Positions 32,443-41,956 of a stretch of 64,000 bases of DNA are shown in pieces. A program made the translations under genes and the position numbers. The notes under the pieces were generated by a model that did not search any database, was not told the DNA's origin, and saw only the letters and a program-made list of their open reading frames with translations. The stretch spans positions 1 through 64,000 of the forward strand of contig CAMAUV010000005.1 in the NCBI GenBank assembly GCA_945861415.1, read 5' to 3'. Positions within the stretch are counted from its first letter, which is position 1. The number at the start of each line of letters is the position of its first letter. The DNA is from Akkermansia muciniphila. Its GTDB lineage: Bacteria > Verrucomicrobiota > Verrucomicrobiia > Verrucomicrobiales > V1-33.

Positions 32443-35145
32443 TCACTGCACCGGCGCGAGAAGGAACTCAAGGTCGCTGGCGTCCATGGCGGCGAGGCTG
32501 GTGGCGCTGCCGTTGAGCAGGCTGCCCACGAGGGCTGCTTTCTTTTTCTGCAATTCCAAGATACGCTCTTCGATGGTGCCTTCACAGATGAGTTTGTGGA
32601 CGAAGACAGTGCCCTGCTGACCAATGCGGTGGGCGCGGTCGGTGGCCTGGTTTTCCGCGGCGGGATTCCACCACGGATCGTAATGGATGACGGTATCTGC
32701 AGCGGTGAGATTGAGGCCAGTGCCGCCGGCTTTGAGGGAGATGAGAAAGACGGGTGCGACACCCTGCTGGAACTGGTTTACCAAATCTCCTCGGTTCTTC
32801 GTTTCGCCGGTGAGCATGAGGTGAGCGATCTTTTCACCGCGCAACCGGCTGCTCAGCACGCGCAGCATTTCGACAAATTGACTGAAGACGAGAACGCGCC
32901 GGCCCTCCTCCACCAGAGGCACTACAAGCTCCATGAATGCTTCCAGCTTGGCGCTGTCGGTTACGGTGGAGGCGCTCTGCGTCTTGAGCAGCGGCGGGTG
33001 GCAGCAGACTTGGCGGAGCTTGAGCAGGGCGTCGAGAATGTAGATGCGGCTCTGCCCGATGCCGCTGCGCTCCAGTTCCTCATGGATGCGCTTATCCATC
33101 GCCGCGCGGACACTCTCATAAAGGTCAGCCTGCGCGGGGCTTAGGGGGATGCGCTGCACAGTTTCCACTTTTGGAGGCAGTTCCTTGAGCACGTTTTCTT
33201 TGGTGCGGCGGAGGAAGACGGGAGTGATGCGGCGCGAGAGCATCTGGCGGCGCTCGGCGTCGTTCTCTTTCTCAATGGGTGTGCGGAATCCGGCGGTGAA
33301 CTGATCCCATGTGCCCAGAAAGCCCGGCATGAGGAAATGGAAAATGCTCCACAGTTCGCCGAGATGGTTTTCCATGGGTGTGCCGGTGAGGCAGATGCGA
33401 AGAGTGCTCTGGAGCTTGCACGCAGCCTGCGCGGCAACGGTGCGCGGATTCTTTATGTATTGGGCCTCGTCCAGCACCACCGCGTGAAACGTCATGGCGG
33501 CGAGCGCCTCTTCATCACGGCCCAGCAGCGGGTAGGAAGTAATAAGAAGGTCGCAGGCCGCGGCATCTTTCAATGAGGCGGCGCGCTGGGTTCCATGGTG
33601 AATGTGCACGCGCAACTCCGGAGTGAAACGTGCGGCTTCGTCGCGCCAATTGCTGAGCAGGCTTGTAGGGCAAACGATGAGATTGGGCTGACCGCCAGAG
33701 TTCTCCTTTTCCGCCAGCAGGTGCGCGAGCGTTTGCACGGTTTTGCCGAGTCCCATGTCGTCGGCGAGGATACCGCCGAGTCCATGGCGCGAGAGAAACT
33801 GGAGCCATTGGAAGCCATCGTTCTGATAAGGCCGCAGGGTGGCCTTGAGCCCTCCCGGCAGCGGCGAGGCGTGCTGGAAATTCCCACTGCGGATACCCTC
33901 TGCCAGATCCCGCAGCCGGGCCGCGGTGCGGCGGCACAAGGCGTCGTCCTCCGGGATGCTGGCATAAGCCGCGGCGCGTAAGCGGTGCAGGACGATCTTG
34001 TGTCCCTGCAGCCCTTTTGTCCCGGAGGTGAGCAGTTCCGTGAGACTGGTGAGGATGCGGTGCAGCCGTGACGCGGGCACAGGGATGTGCGAGCGGCCAT
34101 CTTCGAGCGGAATGAGCACCGGCTTGTCACCCATCGTCGCCAGCCGGCCCGTGCGCAGAAGGTGAGGTGAGGTGGTGAGCAGTCTCACGATCAGCGGCAG
34201 CAGAGGCAGGCGCGCACCATTGACCTCCATACCCACGTCTGCGGCAAACCAGTTGGGGCGGTTGGTCTCCTCAATCTCCTCGTAGAAGTATTCTGGTTGG
34301 ATGATGTGGAGGTCGAAGGATTCATCCGTCTCAATGCTCCAGCCTTCGGCGCGAAGCTGCGCCGTGTGATCGAGCAGAAACTCCATCCATACATTCTGCG
34401 CGTCGCCATTCATCGGAGCTACCAGTGCTTCGCGCAGTTCGGTTTTGAGCGAGAAGTTGAGCGCCTCGCCGCAGCGCTTGAAGCCAAACGTCTCCAGCCT
34501 CCGCAGGCACACGCGCTCGAACTCCAGATCGCGCCGCCATGTCTCGCCGTCCGCGGGGCCCTCGCCCAGCCCGTGGAGGTGTCCGGGATTTTCTGCGTAA
34601 GAGAAAGCCAGCCTGAGGAGCCGGACCTTTTCGCCGTAGGGGATGCCGCTGTACCAGCCTACATAGCCTGTGAACGGATAGTCCGCCATTAGTCGCAGCA
34701 CGGGAGTGGCAGTGCCGGGAGGCAGCGCCGAGGCAGGCGGGACGCCTTCTTTGCCCTCCGTCGCGGGCGTGGTCCGCAGCGGATTTTGTTCGATGGTGAA
34801 GTCCGTCCTCTCCGGCAAATCCTCCCGAGGCATGTAGAAACGCGTAATGCCTGCCAGCAGGGCGGCGTAGGCGTGCTTGCAGTTCCGGCGCACTTGGCAG
34901 GTGCATTCCGTCTGAATGTGCGCGAGATCAAACCCGGTGCATTCCACAAATACTTCGAGGTCGCCCCGGTCCCGTGTGGTGACCGAGGCACTAACTTGGA
35001 AGCTGTGCGGCAGAATGGCCCGCCGCAGATGGAAGATACCGCGCACTCCATACAGCGAGAGCACCGAACTGCGGAGGGCGTCCGGCAGTTCATCCAGCCA
35101 CTCGCTGCGCGCCATGGCTTTGAAGATGGCGACTCCCGCCGGCAT
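32443..35145 (-). CDS. SNF2-family DEAD/H ATPase with an N-terminal SWIM zinc finger
   Basis: The 900-residue protein has a SWIM-type CxCx(n)CxH motif near residues 80-95 (CTCQVRRNCKHAYAALL) and a bacterial SNF2-associated region to about residue 440. The helicase core shows motif I DDMGLGKTVQTLAHLLA, motif II LDEAQYIKNP, motif III LTGTPMENHLGELWS, and motif VI TDRAHRIGQQGTVFVHKLI. This matches the bacterial RapA/HelZ-like group of Swi2/Snf2 ATPases, which translocate on double-stranded DNA. Its ATG is 4 bp past the stop of the histidine phosphatase gene, so they are probably co-transcribed. The ATG at 35112 is an alternative start. Confidence 0.92.
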   Translation of the reverse strand: MPAGVAIFKAMARSEWLDELPDALRSSVLSLYGVRGIFHLRRAILPHSFQVSASVTTRDRGDLEVFVECTGFDLAHIQTECTCQVRRNCKHAYAALLAGITRFYMPREDLPERTDFTIEQNPLRTTPATEGKEGVPPASALPPGTATPVLRLMADYPFTGYVGWYSGIPYGEKVRLLRLAFSYAENPGHLHGLGEGPADGETWRRDLEFERVCLRRLETFGFKRCGEALNFSLKTELREALVAPMNGDAQNVWMEFLLDHTAQLRAEGWSIETDESFDLHIIQPEYFYEEIEETNRPNWFAADVGMEVNGARLPLLPLIVRLLTTSPHLLRTGRLATMGDKPVLIPLEDGRSHIPVPASRLHRILTSLTELLTSGTKGLQGHKIVLHRLRAAAYASIPEDDALCRRTAARLRDLAEGIRSGNFQHASPLPGGLKATLRPYQNDGFQWLQFLSRHGLGGILADDMGLGKTVQTLAHLLAEKENSGGQPNLIVCPTSLLSNWRDEAARFTPELRVHIHHGTQRAASLKDAAACDLLITSYPLLGRDEEALAAMTFHAVVLDEAQYIKNPRTVAAQAACKLQSTLRICLTGTPMENHLGELWSIFHFLMPGFLGTWDQFTAGFRTPIEKENDAERRQMLSRRITPVFLRRTKENVLKELPPKVETVQRIPLSPAQADLYESVRAAMDKRIHEELERSGIGQSRIYILDALLKLRQVCCHPPLLKTQSASTVTDSAKLEAFMELVVPLVEEGRRVLVFSQFVEMLRVLSSRLRGEKIAHLMLTGETKNRGDLVNQFQQGVAPVFLISLKAGGTGLNLTAADTVIHYDPWWNPAAENQATDRAHRIGQQGTVFVHKLICEGTIEERILELQKKKAALVGSLLNGSATSLAAMDASDLEFLLAPVQ

Positions 35146-35149
35146 GTAG

Positions 35150-35803
35150 TTACGGGCGAAGGCCGTCGCGCAGCGGGCAAAGGTTGAGCAAGTCGATCTC
35201 TAGGGCGTGCTTCTTCTCCGGCTGGATTTTCACCACGGTGACGCTGCCATACTCAATATTGAAGTGGGCCATTTGCGCCAGTCGCATTTCCAGCAGCGCG
35301 GCCAGAATGACGCGGATGATGCCGCCATGGCACGCGATCGCGACGCTGCGGTGCGGGTTGTCGTGCAGAATTTGCCGCACGCAGGGCACCACGCGGGCGA
35401 GCAGGGCCCCGGCGCTTTCCCCTCCGATGATGCCCGGGCCTTCCAGCACCTCCAGCCAGTCGAAGGCACTGATGCCGAACTTCTCTAATACGCCGTCCCA
35501 TTTCAGCCCAGTCCAGTCACCAAAGTCCACTTCGCGCAGATCCTCCATGACGATGGGCTGTAGTCCGCTGGCTGCCACCAGCGGGGCGATGGTCTGCTGT
35601 ACACGTATCATGGGACTGGCGTAGATGGCGTCTAGTTTCGAATCCTTCATCCACTGAACAAGAGCGGCCGCCTGTTCATGGCCCAGCGGGGACAGCGACA
35701 TGTCGATGCGGCAGCCGCCGAAAACTTTGTGATACCGGTGCTCCACCTCTCCGTGCCGGATAAGATAAAGCTGGGTGGGATGATTGGGAAGATGAGCCTT
35801 CAT
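35150..35803 (-). CDS. Histidine phosphatase family protein (phosphoglycerate mutase-like)
   Basis: The 217-residue product has the RHG signature LYLIRHGEVEHR near residue 15, which supplies the phospho-acceptor histidine, and the second catalytic histidine in ACHGGIIRVILA near residue 160. Asp/Glu positions typical of broad-specificity acid phosphatases or CobC-type alpha-ribazole phosphatases are present, but the substrate cannot be told. It is followed after 4 bp by the SNF2 gene. Confidence 0.88.
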   Translation of the reverse strand: MKAHLPNHPTQLYLIRHGEVEHRYHKVFGGCRIDMSLSPLGHEQAAALVQWMKDSKLDAIYASPMIRVQQTIAPLVAASGLQPIVMEDLREVDFGDWTGLKWDGVLEKFGISAFDWLEVLEGPGIIGGESAGALLARVVPCVRQILHDNPHRSVAIACHGGIIRVILAALLEMRLAQMAHFNIEYGSVTVVKIQPEKKHALEIDLLNLCPLRDGLRP

Positions 35804-35984
35804 TCCCTGCCAGTCGAGCGCCAGCCGGGCCGATGCGCCAGAGGAAAGGCGGGTTGTGGCGGGATGGATTTTTGAAGAATAGCCGGGTTGGTGTGAGGCC
35901 CTTCCGTTTGGTATGAAAACTGCCTCAATTTGGGGTTGATTAGGCCCGCTTTTGACTGTCTAATATGTCTAATTTTATCTTTTC

Positions 35985-36662
35985 ATGAAACTCGCCACTT
36001 ATCTGACCCTCGCCGTTGTTTCTGTGGCTTCCAATTGCGGAGCAGCGCTGGTTTCCTACTGGAACTTCAACGGTCTAAGCATCGCCACAGCATCGGCTCC
36101 CGGTGTCGGCGGAGTCCCCGCCAGCATCGCGGCTGATCAGGGAGCCGGACTGCTGAGCTTGAGCGCGTGGGCTGGTACAGTGGATGACTTCTCCGGGTCT
36201 GCATCAAACGCGATCGCTCCGGATGTGGCGGAGGAATCACTCAGCCTCACTGCTGGCGGCACAGCCGCTCCTTTTCCCGGCAACGGCACTTACGTGGAGC
36301 TGGCGGTGAGTCTCACCGGGATGGTTGACCCGGTAATCACCTTCGCTACACGGGGAACAAGCACCGGATTCAACACTGGAACGTGGTCATGGAGCACGGA
36401 TGGCCTAAGCTTTACCAGCGTTACCGGAAACACCGCCACTACTTCCACGACCTTTGCTCTCGCGACTCTCGACCTATCAGCGGTGGATGCGATCGACAAC
36501 TCCCCGTCGGTGACGCTACGCTACACTCTTTCTGGAGCCAGCTCCTCCTCTGGGAATAACCGCATCGATAATCTCCAGATTAACGCCTCGGCGGTCCCGG
36601 AGCCTTCGGTTCCGGCCGCACTGGGACTTGGATACCTATTGCTGGCGCGCAGGCGGCGCTGA
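35985..36662 (+). CDS. PEP-CTERM sorting-signal protein
   Basis: The 225-residue exported protein has an N-terminal signal peptide (about residues 1-20) and a Ser/Thr/Gly-rich, low-Lys domain starting LVSYWNFNGLS, common in Verrucomicrobia. It ends with the tripartite sorting tail: VPEP, a hydrophobic helix (AALGLGYLLLA) and RRRR. Such proteins are thought to be processed by an exosortase, probably encoded elsewhere. No neighbour suggests a specific role. Confidence 0.88.
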   Translation: MKLATYLTLAVVSVASNCGAALVSYWNFNGLSIATASAPGVGGVPASIAADQGAGLLSLSAWAGTVDDFSGSASNAIAPDVAEESLSLTAGGTAAPFPGNGTYVELAVSLTGMVDPVITFATRGTSTGFNTGTWSWSTDGLSFTSVTGNTATTSTTFALATLDLSAVDAIDNSPSVTLRYTLSGASSSSGNNRIDNLQINASAVPEPSVPAALGLGYLLLARRRR

Positions 36663-36771
36663 CCGGACGGATCGCGTTCGCCGGTCGAACTAAGGCTGAG
36701 TGCAGCCCCCATCTTTCTATTGCATCGCGGGGGCCACGTCTAAGAGATGACCCTCATTTAATCCATCCGCC

Positions 36772-37866
36772 ATGCTTTCCATCAAAGACGCCGCCTCCTG
36801 CCAATACGATGCCGTTTCCCTCGGGGAAATCATGCTCCGTCTCGACCCCGGAGAAGGCCGCGTCCGCTGTGCCCGCGAATTCAAAGTCTGGGAAGGCGGC
36901 GGTGAATACAACGTCGCCCGCGGCCTGCGGAAATGCTTCGGTCTCCGCGCCAGCGTCGTCACCGCCTTTGCCGACAACGACATCGGACACCTCGTGGAAG
37001 ACTTCATCATGCAAGGCGGCGTGGACACTCGCCACATCAAGTGGGTGCCCTACGACGGTATCGGACGCACTGTCCGCGTCGGCCTCAACTTCACCGAACG
37101 CGGCTTTGGTATCCGCGGTGCCCTCGGCGTGCCCGACCGCGGCAACACCGCCGCCTCCCAACTCAAGCCAGGCGACATCGATTGGGAGGAAATCTTCGGC
37201 AAACAAGGCGTCCGCTGGTTCCACACCGGCGGCATCTTCGCCGGACTGAGCGACACCACGCCGGAAGTCGTCATCGAAGCCGTTCAGTGCGCCCACAAGC
37301 ACGGCACCATCGTCAGCTACGACCTTAACTACCGCCCCAGCCTCTGGAAGACCATCGGCGGCAAAGCCCGTGCCCAGGAAGTGAACCGCCGCATCGCCCG
37401 GTATGTGGACGTCATGATCGGCAACGAGGAGGACTTCACCGCCAGCCTCGGCTTTGAAGTCGAAGGCGTGGACGAGCATATCAGCGCCATCGAGACTGCT
37501 AGCTTCCAGCGCATGATCGAACGCGCCGTGCAGGACTTCCCCAACTTCAAAGTCGCCGCCACCACCCTGCGCACCGTCAAGACCGCCACCAGCAACAACT
37601 GGGGCGCCATCCTCTGGCACGATGGAAAATTCCACGAAGCCACCCATCGCCCAAGCCTCGAAATTATGGACCGCGTCGGCGGCGGCGACAGCTTCGCCAG
37701 CGGCCTCATCTATGGCTTCCTCGCCCACAACGACGCCGCCAAAGCCGTCAACTACGGCGCCGCCCACGGCGCCCTCGCCATGACCACCCCCGGCGACACC
37801 TCCATGGCCAGCCTCGCCGAAGTGGAGAAGGAAATGAAAGGTGGCAGCAAGCGGGTGGAGCGGTAA
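36772..37866 (+). CDS. PfkB-family sugar kinase, probably 2-keto-3-deoxygluconate kinase
   Basis: The 364-residue product is a ribokinase/PfkB enzyme. The N-terminal substrate region reads SLGEIMLRLDPGEGRVRCAR, followed by the GG motif in VWEGGGEYNVARGLRKCFGL. The C-terminal signature DRVGGGDSFASGLIYGF carries the catalytic Asp. LNYRPSLW is typical of KDG kinases, which phosphorylate 2-keto-3-deoxygluconate from uronic acids or glucose; related sugar kinases such as fructokinase cannot be ruled out. The gene stands alone. Confidence 0.88.
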   Translation: MLSIKDAASCQYDAVSLGEIMLRLDPGEGRVRCAREFKVWEGGGEYNVARGLRKCFGLRASVVTAFADNDIGHLVEDFIMQGGVDTRHIKWVPYDGIGRTVRVGLNFTERGFGIRGALGVPDRGNTAASQLKPGDIDWEEIFGKQGVRWFHTGGIFAGLSDTTPEVVIEAVQCAHKHGTIVSYDLNYRPSLWKTIGGKARAQEVNRRIARYVDVMIGNEEDFTASLGFEVEGVDEHISAIETASFQRMIERAVQDFPNFKVAATTLRTVKTATSNNWGAILWHDGKFHEATHRPSLEIMDRVGGGDSFASGLIYGFLAHNDAAKAVNYGAAHGALAMTTPGDTSMASLAEVEKEMKGGSKRVER

Positions 37867-38059
37867 GACTGTCTCGCAATCCAACCAGCCAATAGCGGAG
37901 CAGTTATGTCGATGGGAATCACATTGATAGAGCTGGATAATCAGGAAGAGATTCCTGATGAATACTCGTAGTCGAGATACTTCCAAAATCTCGGCTAAGA
38001 GGAAGCCAGGCCAGGGTTTCCGCTTACTCGTGTCCCGTGGAGCGGCGGCGGCGTCTCTG

Positions 38060-38380
38060 TCACTTGGCGGGCTCCAGCTCCTTTGCCAGTCGGTAAATAG
38101 TGGCGCGGTCCACGCTAAGAAGGGTGGCCAGTTCGGATTGCGGTTTCCCGGCCCGGAGTTGCTCAAGAGCGTGAGCACGCTGCTCAGCGGAGAGCTTAGG
38201 CTTACGCCCTGAAACGCGGCCCTTAGCGCGGGCGCGCTGCAGCCCCTCACCGGTGCGCTGGCGGATGAGACTGCGCTCAAATTCAGCGAAAGCCCCGATC
38301 ATTTGCAGCATCAGCTTACCGGCTGGAGAAGCCGTCTCGATGCGGTCATCGATGCAGACAAATCCTACCCCGGCGGCGGC
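38060..38380 (-). pseudogene. 3' remnant of a serine recombinase/resolvase
   Basis: The frame is open from 38380, just after a TAG, to the TGA at 38060. It begins GVGFVCIDDRIETASPAGKL, the end of the resolvase catalytic domain, then has GAFAEFERSLIRQRTGEGL, and a Hin/Tn3-type helix-turn-helix (ATLLSVDRATIYRLAKEL). The first 70 or so residues with the catalytic serine are absent, so it cannot recombine DNA. An ATG at 38311 would give an 83-residue protein with only the long helix and HTH. It lies 150 bp from tRNA-fMet. Confidence 0.8.
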
Positions 38381-38486
38381 CTATTTTCATGGCGAAAATG
38401 CGTCTTCCCGCCGCAAGGAGTGCAATATAACGTGCACTTTGGCGGCAAAACCCTGCATTTGATTACACTACCGGCCCGCGGTCCGG

Positions 38487-38526
38487 AAAAAAGAAACCCC
38501 TGCAACTATGGGAGCTGCAGGGGTTT
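38487..38526 (-). terminator. Terminator of the initiator tRNA transcript
   Basis: AAACCCCTGCA (38494-38504) pairs with TGCAGGGGTTT (38516-38526). On the minus strand the stem is followed by a T-rich run (TTCTTTTTT, 38487-38495). It lies just 3' of tRNA-fMet. Confidence 0.85.
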
Positions 38527-38530
38527 GAGA

Positions 38531-38607
<77 letters not shown>

Positions 38608-38706
38608 CTTCGTCAGTAGGGGTAATGAATTGAGGCCGCAACGGCTTTTTTGCCCTTCCCGTCATTCGTAGCACGTTTTACTGGGACGCTCGCTGTTTTT
38701 GCCCGG

Positions 38707-39831
38707 ATGCCTTCCAAGCCTCATCACTCTCACCATAAACCGAAGCACCGGTGGAGTCTTCGTGCGAGCACGCACAAGGACCCGCGTCCTCCGGGGCTGG
38801 CCCCGGGGGCACTGGTATACGTGGGTGAGCGGCGCGTGCCAAAGGTGACGTTTCGCGTGATCGACTACACTGCGGAATCGGTGCGCGAACTGGAGTCGGA
38901 GAGCGCGGCTGACTGCGTGGCTTTTGAGGGCAGTGACAGCCCGGCGTGGATCATGGTTACCGGGCTGCATGATGTGGAGCGCATTGGCGAGTTGCTGCGG
39001 GCTTATGGCATTCATCCGCTGGTGCAGGACGATATTCTCAACACCAACCAGCCGCCGAAGGTGGAGGACTTCGGGGATTACCTCTTCATCACGGCCAAAC
39101 AACTCACCGACACCACCGGGGACAATGGAGAGCTGTTTGATCTACAAAGTTTTTCCGCAATCCTCACCGGGCGGGTGCTCATTACGTTTCATGAGGCGCC
39201 CAGTCCGGTGTTTGCCCCGGTGCTGCAGCGGCTGCGCGAGGGCAGGGGACGGCTCCGCTCCATGGGGCCGGATTACCTTGTGTGGGCCCTCCTTGATGCG
39301 ATCATGGACTTCTATCTCGCGGCTCTCTACCGGATGGAGGAGCGTGTCGTGGCCTTGGACGAACAGCTCATGCAGCCTGGAGGCAACAATCAACTGCTGG
39401 CGGAAATTCACTCACTGCGCACCGCGACCCATTTTCTCTACCGCACGGTGCGCCCCATGCGTGAAACGGTGGTGGCGCTGCAGCATTCAGAAAGTAATCT
39501 GCTCTCCCGCTCAATCTCACCGTTCCTGCGTGATCTCTACGATCACTCATGGCACGGAATCGAAACCGCAGACCATCTGCGCGAGGCCGTCACGGCCATA
39601 CGGGAATACCACACCTCTGTGCTTTCCCAGCGGCTGAATGAAGTCATGAAAGTGCTCACTGCTCTCAGCACGGTCTTTCTACCGTTGACGTTTGTGGCCG
39701 GGGTCTATGGCATGAACTTCGAGAACATCCCGGAGTTCCACTGGAAGCACGGCTACCTTTTTGTCTGGGGCATCTTCCTGCTCATCACGGTGGCCATGGT
39801 GTGGTACTTCCGCCGGAAGAAGTGGCTCTAA
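38707..39831 (+). CDS. corA: Magnesium/cobalt transporter CorA
   Basis: A pentameric divalent-cation channel. The 374-residue product has a long soluble domain and two C-terminal transmembrane helices. The first is followed by the diagnostic pore motif GMN in VYGMNFENIPEFHWKHGY. The segment LDDAIMDFY-like (LLDAIMDFYLAALYRMEE) and the loop between helices fit the CorA family. The start at ATG 38707 is preferred over an in-frame TTG at 38650. Confidence 0.95.
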   Translation: MPSKPHHSHHKPKHRWSLRASTHKDPRPPGLAPGALVYVGERRVPKVTFRVIDYTAESVRELESESAADCVAFEGSDSPAWIMVTGLHDVERIGELLRAYGIHPLVQDDILNTNQPPKVEDFGDYLFITAKQLTDTTGDNGELFDLQSFSAILTGRVLITFHEAPSPVFAPVLQRLREGRGRLRSMGPDYLVWALLDAIMDFYLAALYRMEERVVALDEQLMQPGGNNQLLAEIHSLRTATHFLYRTVRPMRETVVALQHSESNLLSRSISPFLRDLYDHSWHGIETADHLREAVTAIREYHTSVLSQRLNEVMKVLTALSTVFLPLTFVAGVYGMNFENIPEFHWKHGYLFVWGIFLLITVAMVWYFRRKKWL

Positions 39832-40012
39832 GGTCTCTTGGCCGCGCCGCCGCCAGCGTTGCGGCGGTCTGGAGGGCTGCGCTGACCACTGAATCTGCGT
39901 CGTAGGGGAGATGGACGGTGGTGGCGCCGCTCTGGCCGCAAACGCCTTCACGGGGAAGGAAAACATGCGGCACTTTTTGGGATGCCAACGCAGAGGCTGC
40001 CCTGTTCATGGC
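39832..40012. other. 181 bp intergenic region between corA and the rpsT terminator
   Basis: Nothing with gene-like or repeat structure is seen apart from a GC-rich stretch just after corA (39840-39870). Confidence 0.3.
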
Positions 40013-40049
40013 ACAAAAGAAGCGGCCACCTTACGGGAAGGTGGCCGCT
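40013..40049 (-). terminator. Terminator of rpsT
   Basis: AGCGGCCACCTT (40021-40032) pairs with AAGGTGGCCGCT (40038-40049), a 12-bp stem. On the minus strand it is followed by CTTCTTTTG (40013-40020). It lies 21 bp after the rpsT stop. Confidence 0.88.
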
Positions 40050-40070
40050 ATGGCAGAGGAGCCGGGAAAC

Positions 40071-40340
40071 TTATTTAGCGCACGCTTTGGCGAGAGCCTT
40101 GGCGGCACGGGACTTGAGGCGACTGGCCTTGTTCTTGCTGATGACGCCGATTTTGGCGGCCTTATCGGCTGCGGAGGCGAGTTCGCTCACTTTAGCGGCG
40201 GCGGCCTTCTTATCGGGGCCTGCGACAGCTTCGATAGCAGCTTTGCGGGTGTTTTTCACGCGGGTCTTCGTCGCCTTATTGCGCAAGGTGCGGACAGTGT
40301 TTTGACGGGTGCGCTTTTCAGCGGACTTGGTATTGGCCAT
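40071..40340 (-). CDS. rpsT: 30S ribosomal protein S20
   Basis: The 89-residue, Lys/Arg/Ala-rich protein starts MANTKSAEKRTRQNTVRTLR, matching the S20 N-terminus, and ends GVISKNKASRLKSRAAKALA, the usual C-terminal helix. It binds the 5' domain of 16S rRNA. It is a single-gene unit with its own terminator. Confidence 0.97.
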   Translation of the reverse strand: MANTKSAEKRTRQNTVRTLRNKATKTRVKNTRKAAIEAVAGPDKKAAAAKVSELASAADKAAKIGVISKNKASRLKSRAAKALAKACAK

Positions 40341-40537
40341 GGAATTGGATAAAGGTGGTGCTTAGTAGGAAAGGAGGGCGAGATTAAGGGCTTTTATCCG
40401 GCTGTCAAGCTGCCGGGCGCGCATCTTCAGACGACTTTTCATGGGAAACTGCTGTGCGTTGAGACGGGAACTTGCACATTTCGCGGGACTGCACATCATG
40501 GGCAGCGGCAATCCTTTTCCAATCACCGTCCACGCCC

Positions 40538-41944
40538 ATGATCCCAACCGCCTCCGCCAGCCCCCACGGCCCTCCCGCCGTGCTGGCTTTTGCCTGCGGA
40601 TCCTGCGGTAAGGAACTGGAGGTGCCGATCACCATGGCCGGTGTGACCGGCCCCTGTCCGCTTTGCGGAGCCCAAATTACCTCACCCTCATGGACGCCGG
40701 CCGCAATCGCACGGGTGGCGGAAAATCCGGCGGAACTGCTCGCCCGCCCGCCGAGGGTGCGCACTCTGCGGCCGCCGGAACCTCTCGTGGCCGCCGTGGT
40801 TCATCCGCTGCCGCTTTCTCCTCCTATGTCTGATCAGGCACAGGTGGAGACTGTGGCTCTTCTTCGCGCGGCAACTCCGCCTTTGCAGCAGAATACCATC
40901 GCTCCGCCAGCTGCGGGGGTGCCTGCGCCATCAGCAGTTCCGGAGGGACGGCGGCAGTCTTCGCGTAGGCCTGCAGCAAGACCGGTGCCTGTCAATGGGA
41001 AGGCCCTTCGCGGCTTGCTTGGCAAGAACGGAGCGCACCACGAAGACGCCAACGAAGTGGTGCACCGCAAGCCGGCGATCCCCACCCGCCGCAGTTTCAT
41101 GCGCTGGGCGGATGTGGGCACTGTAGGCGTATTCATAGGTTTGAGTCTTGCCTGCCTCGCGGCGATCCGCTATACTATCCCTGCTAAGACCAGTGAGGAT
41201 CTGCCCGGCCTTCCGCCGAATCTGAATGAGCTGGTGGAAAAGGAGGCGAAGGAACAGAGCCGTCTTAAACGCGAGGCTGAGATGTTGGCGAATAAAATTG
41301 CAGGCATTTTTCTGGGGGCCAATGACAAGGCTGCAGCCTCCTTTTTGCTGCCGCCGCCTGCAGGGCTGGAGATGCCTGCGCTGCCCGTCTTTGCCGGGAT
41401 AAAGCCGGAATCGCTCTCTGTTGACAGCACCCGCGGTATTCCCGGCACCAATCGTTTCATCGTTACGGTCAAGCCTTCTGCTGCACCTGGTCCAGTATTT
41501 GTGCTGGAGCAAACCGACCGCGGCCCTTTGCTGCACTCCGGCGCCATTACGCAGCAGGCAGCAGGGCTCTACGAGAAGTTCATCAATGCGCCGGGCTCCG
41601 GCAGTGAAGTTACTCTTTATGCCGAGGTGAAGCCAGCGATACCTTCCACGGAGAGGGAATTCCATGCGCAAAATCCTAATCTGGCTGGCTACAAGCTCAT
41701 CGAGATCCTCTCGCTTGGAAAAGAGGAGATCCGGCAAGTCTGGATGGCCATGGAAGGACCTGCGGCCCAAGTCTTTGCCCGCCGGTCCCACGACTCCGGG
41801 TGGCGCCGGTGCATCGCGCAACTCCGCTGGTCGAAGGACCCCGGTAGACAGGATTTCGTGGAAGTAATGCAATTCCTACCAGGGACATGGAGCGGAGACG
41901 CACAGAAGGAATCGTCAGCCCTCACTGCCGGCTTGCCCCGCTAA
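40538..41944 (+). CDS. Zinc-ribbon, single-transmembrane protein of unknown function
   Basis: The 468-residue protein begins with a small zinc-ribbon (CGSCGKELEV ... CPLCGAQI, about residues 20-50) and then a long Pro/Ala-rich disordered region. A basic stretch precedes one transmembrane helix (VGTVGVFIGLSLACLAAIRY, about residues 190-210). The roughly 260-residue C-terminal part would lie outside the cytoplasm and contains a conserved-looking alpha/beta domain (NRFIVTVKPSAAPGPVFVLE). Several Verrucomicrobia proteins have this layout but I know of no function. Its start at 40538 is set by the zinc-ribbon. Confidence 0.7.
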   Translation: MIPTASASPHGPPAVLAFACGSCGKELEVPITMAGVTGPCPLCGAQITSPSWTPAAIARVAENPAELLARPPRVRTLRPPEPLVAAVVHPLPLSPPMSDQAQVETVALLRAATPPLQQNTIAPPAAGVPAPSAVPEGRRQSSRRPAARPVPVNGKALRGLLGKNGAHHEDANEVVHRKPAIPTRRSFMRWADVGTVGVFIGLSLACLAAIRYTIPAKTSEDLPGLPPNLNELVEKEAKEQSRLKREAEMLANKIAGIFLGANDKAAASFLLPPPAGLEMPALPVFAGIKPESLSVDSTRGIPGTNRFIVTVKPSAAPGPVFVLEQTDRGPLLHSGAITQQAAGLYEKFINAPGSGSEVTLYAEVKPAIPSTEREFHAQNPNLAGYKLIEILSLGKEEIRQVWMAMEGPAAQVFARRSHDSGWRRCIAQLRWSKDPGRQDFVEVMQFLPGTWSGDAQKESSALTAGLPR

Positions 41945-41956
41945 TCGTAGCCTTTC

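Noticed and set aside
36754-38280. 508-codon minus-strand open frame opposite the sugar kinase
   Set aside because: It mirrors the PfkB gene and reads into intergenic sequence without any motif.
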